Shown here one piece after another: positions 46,612-57,200 of a DNA stretch of 64,000 nucleotides (positions are counted from its first letter, which is position 1; every line of letters begins with the position of its first letter). The DNA is from Sisyra terminalis (taxonomy: Eukaryota > Arthropoda > Insecta > Neuroptera > Sisyridae), in contig OY292277.1 in NCBI GenBank assembly GCA_958496175.1, forward strand, positions 52,339,050-52,403,049, read 5' to 3'. The notes below the pieces were generated by a model. That model was not told where the DNA came from and did no database searches. It saw only the letters and a list, made by a program, of their open reading frames with translations. Made by a program: the position numbers and the translations under genes.

Positions 46612-48650
46612 CCTGAGGCTCCAATAGTGGTTGAAAACTTTAAAATTGTAGAAGAAATATTTATTTCAAACCTAAAAAAATTAAGAAAGATAGAAAAATT
46701 TTAAATGATGTTTTTGTACGTTTAGTAAAGTTTTATTTGGGCAGAAAAATCTTATCAAATTTATTCAATAATCATTCATATAAACCCTGAGCGAATTCAT
46801 CCAAATTTACTATATTTTACTACCAAAACCATCATAAACTAAATCAAAAAAACTTTAACAATAAATCAGAACTTTTAGTAAGCCTAGTAAGCACCGGAAT
46901 ACCAAAAGAGGTTCCAGATAATTATTGTAGAGTTTCAGATCCTTGATGATAAATTGGTAAAAATATTCAGAGGACTAGGATCAAATAATAATCAGTCAAA
47001 ACTATTTATTACATAATGACGCGCATGTTATAAATAGTTTTGACTGATTATTATTTGATCCTAGTCCTCTAAACATTTTTACCAATTTGTTCCAGATAAT
47101 ATTGTCTAAAAAATTTAAAACTGCAATGAAATTCTCACCAATTAGGGCTATTATTTACAGTCTTCGAAATCTTAAAAAAAAATCCCTCCAAATTTTCTAC
47201 TATCATTGAAGGATAATCCCAACCACTAGTTTGGATTAAGATAAAAAGCAGGAAAGCTACAAAAAAGCTCCAAACTTTATCAATTGATATCTCCCTATAA
47301 GTTCTTTATCTACAGTCTATAAAAAATTCAATTATCATTGAAAAAAATAAACCATCAATTTAGGTTCCGACCTACTTTTAGGGCTACTATCATAATAATT
47401 TAATCAAATTGTCTTCTTTAATTATTTATACAAATTATCAGGGAATTCATCCTAATTTACTAAATTTTACTTCCAAAAGTATCATAAACGAAACTGAAAA
47501 AAACCTCAACAATAAATCAGAAATTTAAGTAAACCAAATAAAGGCTCCAATGGTGGTTTAAAACATTAAAATTCTAGGAGAAATATTTATTGCAAAACCC
47601 AAAAAAATTAAGAAAAAAAGGACAATTTTAAATTATATTTTTGTACGTTTAATAAAGTTTTATTTGGACAGAAAATTTTTTTCAAATTTTCTTCAATAAT
47701 CATTCATATAAACCCTGAGTGAATTCATCCAAATTTACTATATTTTACTACCAAATTCATCATAAGCTAAATCAAAAAAACTTCAATAATAAATCAGAAC
47801 TTTAAGTAAACCAAAGAAGCACCGCAATATCTAAAGAGGTCCCAGATAATATTGTCTAAAAAAAATTAAAATTATGCAATGAAATTCACACCAATTACGG
47901 CTAAAAAAAAATCCCTCAAAATTTTATACTATCATTGAAGGATAATCCCAACCACTGGTTTGGATTAAGATAAAAAGCAGGAACGCTACAAAAAAGTTCC
48001 AAACTTTGTCTATTGATATCTCCCTATAAGTCCTTTATCTACATTCTATAAAAATTTCAAGTATCATTGAAAAAAATTAACCACCAATTTAGATTCCGAC
48101 ATACTTTTAAGGCTACTATCAGAATAATCTAATCAAATTTTCAACACTAATCGTTTATACAAATTATGAGGGAACTCATCCTAATTTTCTATATTTTACT
48201 CCCAAAAGTATTATAAACGAAATTGAAAAAAAAACCTCAACAATAAATCAGAACTTTAAGTAAATCAAATAAGCACTGAAGTATTAAAAAAGGTCCCAGA
48301 AAAAATTGTCCACGAAAATTAAAAATTTTGCATTGAAATTCTTCCCAATTAGGGTTATTATTCTTCGGATTCTTAAAAAAAATTCCTCAAAATTTTATTC
48401 TATCATTGAACGATAATCCCAACCACTGGTTTGGATTAAGAATAAAAGCAGGAAAGCTACAAAAAAGCTCCAAACTTTGTCTATTGATATCTCTCTATAA
48501 GTTTTTTCAATTATCATTGAAAAAAATAAACCACCAATTTAGATTCCGACAGACTTGTATGGCCACTATCAGAATAATTTAATCAAGTTTTCTTTATTAA
48601 TTGTTTATACAAATTATGAGGGAATTCATTCTAATTTACTATATTTTATA
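46612..48650. repeat. Degenerate tandem array, ~450-bp unit
   Basis: Landmark CTATATTTTACT-CCAAAA recurs at about 46810, 47459, 47738 and 48188, with a truncated copy at 48638; the last intervals are 450 bp. GATAATCCCAACCACT-GTTTGGATTAAG recurs at about 47211, 47941 and 48411. A longer block starting AGGCTCCAAT-GTGGTT recurs about 926 bp apart (46616 and 47542), which hints at a two-unit higher-order repeat. Units vary by deletions. The array ends in short repeats of TATAAAGATATAATA type at 48650-48720. Confidence 0.85.
46951..47088. repeat. 138-bp hairpin inside the tandem array
   Basis: Arms of about 60 bp, starting AAATTGGTAAAAAT and including GGACTAGGATCAAATAATAA and CAGTCAAAACTATTTAT, are inverted around a ~25-bp centre with CGCGCATG. 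GTTCCAGATAAT occurs just before (46911-46922) and just after (47089-47100) the hairpin and its short left flank. Other units of the array lack the hairpin. Confidence 0.9.
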
Positions 48651-50000
48651 TAAAGATATATAAAGATATAATACTATATAAATACTATATAATAATACTA
48701 ATACTATATAAAGATATAATTTTTACGATACGTAAGATTTAATTAAGTTACAATACATTTCCGTCTCAAATTTACCTCATTATATCAAAAAAATTAAAAA
48801 GATCGATAATATTTTATAGACACAATTTGTTCATTTTAATAGCTTGAGGATTTCCTCATAAAACCGACCGAAATTATCAACTAATTAGATTTCTATTGAT
48901 TATAAAATTTCTTTCGAAAAAAAATAATTTATCTTTAAACATTAACCATGTTATTAAATCAATACATTCCCAGAAATTCAAATGAGGTTTGTCGATTTAA
49001 TTTATGGCAAGTTGCATCTAAATAAATTTTCCTGGTCAATCTCGTCTATCTATCACATGGAAATTTGAATTATATGTACATTTATTCACCGTAATCTTGA
49101 ACATTTTGCATTATTATAAGCGAGAAAATGTTGGTGTTGGTGTGCATGGTTTATTATGCAAGACCACGACTGATTCTTCATCATATAAATCTGCGTTGGT
49201 ATTCGATCCTTGGGTCTAATCCAAAAAGACATTTATTTTTCAGTGACATCCACGGGAATTTATGCTTGGTTCTCCGGCACGCCTGCAGCTGTTTCTATTT
49301 AAAAATAATCAATATAAATTACATAATAATCTAAGGGCACAGGAACCACACTAGTTATTCCGTCATTTGGTCCATATCCGACATAATTTTTGAGTAATCC
49401 CAATGAATTTCATAACTGAAATAAATTAGTTTCCTTTATTTTTTTTAGATGGAAACTTGAATATTTTTATCACAGAAATACTCAATGCTATAAAATCAAA
49501 GTGGAAACTGTTGAAAAATACGCGAGTCTATAAAGTTCAGATGAAGCAGCATCGTAATGAAAATGTTTTCTCTGGAAAACATGGAAAATCTTTCTTATTA
49601 AACTAATACAAAGTTGCAGATGAAACGCACGCGCCATCATCAAGTTATGAACTTTCTAAGTACCGTAGGCTTTAAAGCGCTAACGATTGTGAAAAGGGTT
49701 CGCTGTGATTTTCGCCCAGCCGCCATGTGTTCAACGTCAATGATTTATTTGAAAGAAGAACGCAATTTTACAATACCAGCGACTTTTAACAACGTGAACT
49801 TTTCGCGTTGGTTGTCGTGTATCGGAAATATTACGATTTATCCAGAGCTTTTTGCCAACTAACGACTTGTAACTTTTGAATTAGTAAGAAATTAATTTCC
49901 CCGGCCAGCAGCGTTACGTATACCTTCACTGAATAAAATTCATTTATTATAAATTTCAATAAATTTTGCACATTTCTCGTCTAAATGAAAAAATATGCGA
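48651..50000. other. Unassigned DNA with G+C-richer islands
   Basis: Islands at 49120-49290 and 49610-49860 are single-copy. The open frames over them (49128-49334 and 49614-49862) have no recognised domain. Confidence 0.35.
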
Positions 50001-50362
50001 AAAGGCCCTCGCCAGAAAAGATAGCCTAAAATGCCCCCATTGTAATCGGGCTATTTTTTTTTCCTGAAAATACCTTACAGTATGGACAACATCTCAGCCA
50101 AGTTTCAACTCTAAAATATGACACGTTTTTGTGTAAAAAATTTTTTTTTCTTTCAAAATCAATATTCTCTGAAACTGTTTGATAATACTAAAATAATTGC
50201 TTATGAATTTCAAGATATCACTTAGTAGTACTCCAAAAAAAATTGGTTCATGAATCAGATCAATCGATCATTGTTAAAAATACGATTTTTTTTTCAAAAA
50301 TTTTTTTTCATGTCAAAATCGTTTGGTACGCCTTATTTTTTTTTTCTATATAATTCTCTATC
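50001..50362 (-). repeat. Dispersed repeat family A, copy 3
   Basis: Inverted relative to copies 1, 2 and 4. It starts with the shared terminus AAGGCCCTCGCCAGA and runs through CATCTCAGCCAAGTTTCAAC to TCTATATAATTCTCTATC. It contains the uninterrupted site AGATATCAC at 50213-50221, matching the target duplication of the insertion in copy 2. Confidence 0.88.
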
Positions 50363-50381
50363 ATCATTCTACAATATATAT

Positions 50382-50424
50382 TTTTTTCGTATTTTTAAAA
50401 ATATTAGACAATAGTTAGAAAAAG
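50382..50424. repeat. Direct repeat flanking Helitron copy 2, left
   Basis: TTTTCGTATTTTTAAAAAT, then AATAGTTAGAAAAA, is repeated in the same orientation at 51661-51703. Removing the Helitron leaves the two copies roughly 135 bp apart, so they are an older local duplication and not the Helitron's target site. Confidence 0.8.
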
Positions 50425-50517
50425 AAGTATTCTTTAAACTTTTTTTGTGTGCTAAAATCTTTTAGTACCATCACGTAATTTTTTGTACATTATCCCCATG
50501 TCTCAGTTTATTAAATA

Positions 50518-51661
50518 CTAGTAGTTGCCCGTTGCATTCGCAACTAAAGGTTTTATCTCAATAAAATGTTTAATATGATATAATGTAGAGTTAATCAACA
50601 ATCGAAATTTTAAATTATATAATCAGTGTTGTTAATAAAAAAAAAGTTTATCTAAAATTATAATAAGAAATAAAAATAAGTGTTTTTTTATATTATTTTA
50701 ATAACATTTTAAATAACGTCATTTCCCTAAATTAGAATAAAAGTTTAATACTTATGTAGTACTTATACCAAAAAAGCGATTTTAAATTTTGGTTTCTTTT
50801 TCAACAATCAAACTTTTTAAAATCTATTTTTTTATGAACCAATGGTTGTGATATGGAGCAATTATATATTCGGCTGAAAAGCATTAAGTTAGTAATTTTT
50901 TGCTATATATTTCACTGTCAATTCAAATATTAAATCTTCGATACTAACTTTTTTTCGGTATTTAAAACAATTTAAAAACCAACTATTGTTATTGAAAATA
51001 AATAAAATATTCGAATTTACTTCCACGTTGTCCACCTATTTCCAATAATTTTATATGTACAACGTCCAAATGTGCGAAATCAAATTACTTTTTAGTCATA
51101 TTAACTAACATAAGAAGGTCATTATTTTTTTTTCGTTTTACATTGTATTTTCAAATATAAGTGCACATTTGTGTCGATGAAATTTGGAAAGTGTTTTTCC
51201 TTTACGATGCAGACATATTATAAAAAAGGGTTTTTGAAAATTTCTCCCCTAAAAGAGTGAAAAACGGAAGCAAAGTTTATAAGGAATAACGTTTAATAAA
51301 CAATCGAAATTTCAAATATAATAATCGATCAAAGTCCGTTAAAAGCGAAACATTATTACTACTTAATATAAAACAGTTGATTTATTGTAAGAAACAAAAA
51401 AATAGGGTCTGCTTAAAAATTTAAACTCGGATAAGTAGATGTATCTGAAATTGGTTAAGTTTAAGTTTATAAGTGAGAATTATGTTTTTTGGCTGTTACA
51501 AATTTTAAACCTGAAAATCCGAAATACGTTTTCACAAATAAAAACATTAGTGAGTGGGTACCCTTACCAACGTTTTGAAAGTGTTAGTGGGGATAACAGA
51601 GCGTTTGTGTATAGACTATTCTGCACGGACGCACGGCAAGATAATTAATTTATATATAAGA
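50518..51661 (-). mobile_element. Non-autonomous Helitron, copy 2
   Basis: On the minus strand it starts TCTTATATATAAATTAATTA and ends GTTGC-GAAT-GCAAC, nine bases, CTAG. It is flanked by A (5') and T (3'). Length 1144 bp. It aligns with copy 1 along its whole length with many substitutions and short indels, so both insertions are old. It lies between oppositely oriented family A copies 3 and 4. The plus frame 51439-51648 is not coding. Confidence 0.9.
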
Positions 51662-51710
51662 TTTTTCGTATTTTTAAAAATGTTAAATAATGGTTAGAAA
51701 AATTAAACGT

Positions 51711-51924
51711 ATATCTTGAAACTCATAAGCACTTTTTTCGGTATTATCAAACAGTTTCAGAGAATATTGATTTTGAAAAAAAAAAATTACCCGAAAACGC
51801 ATAATATTTTAGTGTTGAAACTTAGCTGAGATGATGTCCATACTGTAAGGTATTTTCAGAAAAAAAAAATTAGCTCGATTGCAATGGGGGGCATTTTAGA
51901 CCATCTTATCTGGCGAGGAACTTT
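51711..51924 (+). repeat. Dispersed repeat family A, copy 4
   Basis: It runs from ATATCTTGAAACTCATAAGC through CTTAGCTGAGATGATGTCC to the shared end TTATCTGGCGAGG. It lacks the left half, starting almost exactly where copy 2 is interrupted. It is inverted relative to copy 3. Confidence 0.88.
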
Positions 51925-53345
51925 GTCGTAGAATAATCTAAACGACACAATTCCGACAAATAAAACGCATAAAGAAGTCATACAATATTTTCCCTTTGTG
52001 TAACGTTGCATGCAACTATTACAATAGGAGAGACGAAAAGTACAATGCTCAAGTACAAAACTCCTGGTTTCCTATTCAGTAAAATTAGTTTTCTAAAGAA
52101 TAGGGAATATGCTAAATAAAATAAACATAAGGTGGTTTGAAATATCTTATATTAAACTATGCTACTCAAAGTAAGTTGCAAGATTAAGCTAGTTTAATTT
52201 TTACTTTAGAAGTCTAGTAACTTTAAACGCTTCTATTCGTGGCAAAAAAAATTAAGAAAAACACTTTACTTTTCCCATCGATTGGTGGTGGAAAGGTTTT
52301 CGAATGCAACTTTTATGGTACGAGCTGATAATGTTTTTTTGTATAATATACTTTTACGGGAAAATTTGTTTGATATTTTCTTTTAGTTTCCTCGTTATTG
52401 GCACGTAATCGTGATGGATGAGGTCTGGATTGCAATCTATCTCCCGTTTTGCAGTCATCTGACATCCACAGTGCTCCACACCACTCCAAATGACCAAACA
52501 TCTCTCATCCAACTTACGTTTTGGTACACAAAGTCGAAGAAACGTCGCCCATTCTGTTTAAATTTACGTCCCGGAATTATTAACTATTAAACGCCAACGA
52601 GGGTTTTTCACGACGACAAAATTAAATTTCCCGGCTTAATTTCGATAATGGCCAATGTCGTAAATTACGGTTTATTTAAATTTTCGCATTGAATTCCCAT
52701 TGAAGTTTTGTGAATTTAAAATTGATGGCGAATGGTAGTGCGGATGGGAATCCTGGCTCGCATATCTTGTTACTATAGAAGGTCACGAAACAACCCTCTC
52801 GACTTATTGAAGTATCGAATGACACGGCCAGGTCACTGCTGGCCACTGTAATGACCCTTGACACAACGACGTAACGTACTCTAACATCCCTAACAAACAT
52901 TGTTATTTAAGTTTTTTGTCCTCATATTCGATACGGAATGAACATGTCGATACATCATTGTTCGGTTCGAAAATTTCGGCATAACTTTCAACCATTATAA
53001 CTTCAACACTTGATTCAACCCTCAAACTTATTTATTAAATAAAAAATAATATTCCTTCACAATAAAAAAGAACACAACTAATCGACAAAATAAAATGAAG
53101 AATCACAATTTATAATTTTTTTAGAACTTTCAGAAGTGAAAACTTCTTTAGCATCGTTGTGACTTGAAATTTTATACAACGGAAACGGAAAGCGGCTATA
53201 CAAAGAGAAACGTATACATAAATCTATAAGATTTAACATTAGAGAGACTGAGGTAAGGAACATTAATATTCTTATGGTTGTGCGCGACTGCGTATAATGC
53301 TACTTGAGAATGGTTTTCATAGGGACCAATAACAACCGTGTTAAA
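51925..53345. other. Single-copy DNA, G+C-richer at 52.4-52.9 kb
   Basis: 52380-52900 is the least A+T-rich part here. Minus-strand frames at 52313-52501 and 52676-52900 lie over it; neither has a recognised domain or convincing splice sites. An exon or conserved non-coding element is possible but not shown. Confidence 0.3.
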
Positions 53346-54657
53346 TCTATTATTATATAGAGAAAAGATTTGATTGTTCGTTTGTTTTGAATAGTCTCCG
53401 AAACAACTTGACCGATTTGAAAAATTCTTTCACTGTTGAGAAGCTACGGTGAACATGGGCTATATTAAATTTTCAGAAAAGTTTGGGGTCCATACTAAAA
53501 CTCCAATAATGTGTGAAAAAATTACTAAAAACTCTTTCTTTCATCACGTGCGCTGGTGATTTAACTAAAGAACGGAACAAACGAATTTAATGAAACTTTA
53601 TATTAAGCTACAACACCATTACTCACACAGGCTACTTATCATTTCTTAAAAATAATAAGGGAATGTACCCCCTACATAAAAACTGAGGGATGAAAAAAAA
53701 AATTTACTTTAGATAGGCGAGTTATATGTCATTGGAAAGGTATTTTAAAGCTAAAAACTTATCTGTATTAATATTTTTAGTTGAACTAATAAAAAGCACA
53801 GTAATTTAATTTAAAGTACAAAAAATTGCCTTTTTGAAATAGAAATGTTTTTATAGATAATAATCTGACAGTAAACTTTTTTTTAAGAACTTTTTTTTTG
53901 AAAATTCCTACCCTAACAGACAAGGGCGGAATCAGGATTTTTTTCATGGGCGGGGGGCACAATATATTTTATTTGCAAGTACGTGAAAGGGATCACGAAA
54001 AAAGTTCGCAAGTCCAGCCAGAAATCATCATAATGATAAATATTAAATAATCATATCATCATAATGATAAAAGAAATTTAAAATCCTCTTGCAGAGCCAA
54101 AGGCATATGCCAAATCGTGTATGGTAAACTCTTGACTATCCAATATGGTTTAATTATATAGTTGAAATGCAGATATTTTAATAATAAGTTTATAGATACA
54201 TAATGGTTATACATGATTATGAAAGAATTGGGTTTCGTGCAATTGTACAAATTTCAATTTCGCGGTTGTGTTGTACAGTGCAATAGTATAATAGTTTTTG
54301 GAAAAAACGCGAGTATTTTGATAATTTTCTACTTTTTTTAGTTATAATTAAGACCGAATTTATTGAACTTGACGATTTTTACTTATGTATAGATGCTGAT
54401 TGATTTACGGATTATTTGGTTCATGGTAGATATACCTACCGTAGGTATATGCAATTGAACATACTCTTTTTAGATATTTATAATATTTTTTTGAAAATTA
54501 ATTGATGATTACATAGAACTATTTTATTCTTTGCAACAGTTTATTAAATGTGTATTTTTCAAAAGTGTGAAGTGCTTTTAAATATGATTATATTTTCCGT
54601 AAAAGAAGTAAGAAAAATAAAATACGTTACGCAGACGAAGTCGCAGGGATCAAATAG
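53346..54657 (+). mobile_element. Helitron-like non-autonomous element
   Basis: It begins TCTATTATTATATAGAGAAA after A, and continues with DNA of a style common near Helitron 5' ends in insects (TTCGTTTGTTTTGAATAGTC, GACCGATTTGAAAAATTC). The proposed 3' end, CGCAGACGAAGTCGCAGGGA then TCAAATAG before T, resembles the CGAAGTCGCGGGCAACAGCTAG-type ends that I recall from insect Helitrons, with CTAG changed to ATAG. A short hairpin, ATACCTAC-C-GTAGGTAT, lies at about 54430-54446. Both ends fit, but the pairing of these two ends into one 1.3-kb unit is inferred. Confidence 0.55.
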
Positions 54658-54749
54658 TTACTTATTATAATTGTAAGCATAAACATTTCATTATTTTAAT
54701 AAAATTAATTGTCAAGTTTGCCGTAAAAGAACACAAATTATTGTCATGA

Positions 54750-55480
54750 TTATCAAAAAAAAGAAAAGAAAACAAGACTATAAAGACGTCAAAAGGTTCA
54801 ACAGAACGTGTACGTGAATTTCGGGCACGCCGAAAAGCATTATTAAATAAGAAAACTAAAAGTTTTTATACGTTTAATAATGATTCGACTGTGCAAAATA
54901 GTGAAAATGATGCTAATAAGTACTTAAATATTTTCTAATCGCATAATTCGTCTTTAAACACGAAATTTCAACAAAATAAAAGCTAATTTAAAATTAATTC
55001 TGATATCACATAATATTACAAACTGTTTTTCAGGTGATACTCAAATGAATGTACAGCTGATTCTTTAGGTACTCACAATTTCATCAAAATAAAGTTGCTC
55101 ATGAAGAATTTCGTTGAAAATTTTTAACAATATGTTCCGTCATAATATGTGCTCTTTTTGTGAACGATTGTGATTTCAACGAAATTTAAAGCTACAACGC
55201 CCAGGACATGAAGATCTTTTATGGATAATAATTAAAAATTCTAATGCAAATAATAATATTTTACTTGGCTGCACGTATTTTCAAGCAATCGAGAAAAATG
55301 TAATTCCAACGATGTCCAAATACCAATAGTTTAAAATGTTAAACGATACCTGCATCTTTACCACCACTGGATTTATTTTAAACTTCCATTATTATAAGCT
55401 CTCGTATCATTTATCGAAAATGTAAATTTGGATTGAAGATAAATTTATGTAATTTATATGTTAATAAATCGTAAAAAAAG
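54750..55480 (+). pseudogene. Decayed Helitron Rep/helicase ORF, N-terminal part
   Basis: An open segment 54750-54938 contains STERVREFRARRKALLNKK, a basic motif found near the N terminus of insect Helitron proteins. Further on, about 55122-55330 reads NMCSFCERL, a stop where W is expected, FQRNLK, then a cysteine-poor version of the VCxxCxxSL segment, and IPTMSKYQ. About 55350-55460 reads ASLPPLDLF, then SIIISSRII and FGLKINLCNLYVNK. In intact proteins this is FGHxCxVCDRLWFxxDLK, IPTxSxxNGF, LPPLDxISERLISPR and an I-GQVINVPVDV segment, in that order (family knowledge). The Rep catalytic and helicase domains that should follow are not recognisable. Several stops and shifts make it non-functional. 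Confidence 0.75.
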
Positions 55481-57144
55481 CTCTACAATTATCCTACTCA
55501 TAAAATCTTACGTTTGTCTTAATTTCTTGAAGTTCATATTTTTTGAAGGTTTCACTTCTACCTAATAAAATTCCAATACTGGACAATATTCGCTATTGTA
55601 TTCTTTACAAATATTTATTACATATTTTATTAATCGATGCAAATAATACGAGTTGACATGAAGTGATAAAATTTTCATTTGAAATTCATAGACAATTATT
55701 GAATATTTTTTTTTCTCTGTCAACAATTTATGACTGATATTTTGGATATTTATAACCGATATTAATTACCAATAGATTTAAATAATGATAAAAATATTTA
55801 AACAGGGCGAGCCCACACCAAAAATATTTACAAAACAGAATTCCAAACGCCAACCCCACCCATTAATATTGTAACATTTGATTCGGATAATATGAAAATA
55901 ACGAATTATAATAATAATAAATTTAAACTAAAACGTTAATGGAGCATTTTTGATTTTAATTATATGTTTATGTTGCATTTATAGAATAATTTAATCAGCA
56001 TCACAATCCCAATAATCAAAGTATAAAATTCATCAATATGTTAATTATTATTTTCCAACGAATCAGTATTAAATTATGAGTTTGAGGTACCCATATAAAA
56101 TGTCACCCATTGTTATTGATCTTCTATTTAATTATCATTAAATTATCAACCCCAAGAAATTGATTGGACAAGAGGGCGTTGTTAATCCGTGGGATTTTAA
56201 AGTGATTAGAACGAAAACAGGAGTGTGGAAACATCAGATGCATTTGAAACTTTGTTTTAATTAACTGATCACCGTATTTATTTTCCGATGGCGTTGTATG
56301 AAATTTAATGCTCGTCAGTGTGTTTATTAATTTTAATCCGGGAATTTGGGAATGACTTCTAAACATAGCATAGTCTTGAATATGGAATGATTTTTATTGG
56401 AATACAACGAGGCCAAAGTGCGAAATGTAACAAAACAAATTTCTGAAAAGTATCCATTTCTCAATGGATTATGAGTGGCAATTTGTGTCTGGCGCAACTC
56501 GTACGCAATGTGTGGAGGGTTTGTGTAATGTAATTTCACTAACATATTCGAACCCCTTCAATGTTTTGTTGAGTTGAGGGTCTCGCATTTCTAAACTCTC
56601 TTCAGCGTCACAACAAGCGCAATTTTGTTACGAAATCTCCATTTTCACTATAAATACGGTCATTGAATGTTGTGAGAATTGCACTTGTTAATGGGGTCGA
56701 CAAAAGGGATGGTTGGTACTACACTTTTTCGCAACAAATTGATTAGATTTTCCATGAAAAATGATTTTAAATTTCACAAAGGGATGTTCATTGGAAAACT
56801 GTAATAAATTAACAGCTTCAATCAAAATTTTTTTTACAAAATAATGACCTGAACCAAACTTATATCGTCACAATAAATCGAAATACTTTCGTGTTATTTC
56901 AACCAGTACACAATGCAAAATTAATATTTTAAATTAAGGCAACACTGAAGGACAAAAACTTTGATTCTGATTGTCAATAATGGAGAACAGTTATGAAATA
57001 ACGTAAATATTAGGTCAAAGAAACTTTAATATATTAAAATGGAATTAAATACGATTTCTTTTGTCTCATTTTTCAAAAACCATTTTTCTTTATTAAAAAT
57101 ATATCGAATTTTCACGAACAACTTTTGAAATCAGTTTTGTTTAC
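55481..57144. other. Unassigned DNA
   Basis: No further Helitron coding could be recognised downstream of 55480. Minus frames at 56124-56545 have no domain. The part near 56560-56720 is G+C-richer and unique. Confidence 0.35.
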
Positions 57145-57200
57145 TATGGGCAAAACTAATAACAATCGGTTGGTGTCAAGTCCATAATATAGATTGAATG
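57145..57200 (+). repeat. Family C outer-end fragment
   Basis: ATGGGCAAAACTAATAACAA, then CGGTTGGTGTCAAG, matches 35967-36000, the DNA just outside the 36-kb palindrome. The match stops near 57200. Confidence 0.65.

Noticed and set aside
53923..53965. hAT-like terminus (AAGGGCGGAATCAGGATTTT)
   Set aside because: It resembles hAT ends by style, but no partner end or target duplication was found and it lies within the Helitron-like unit; left unannotated.
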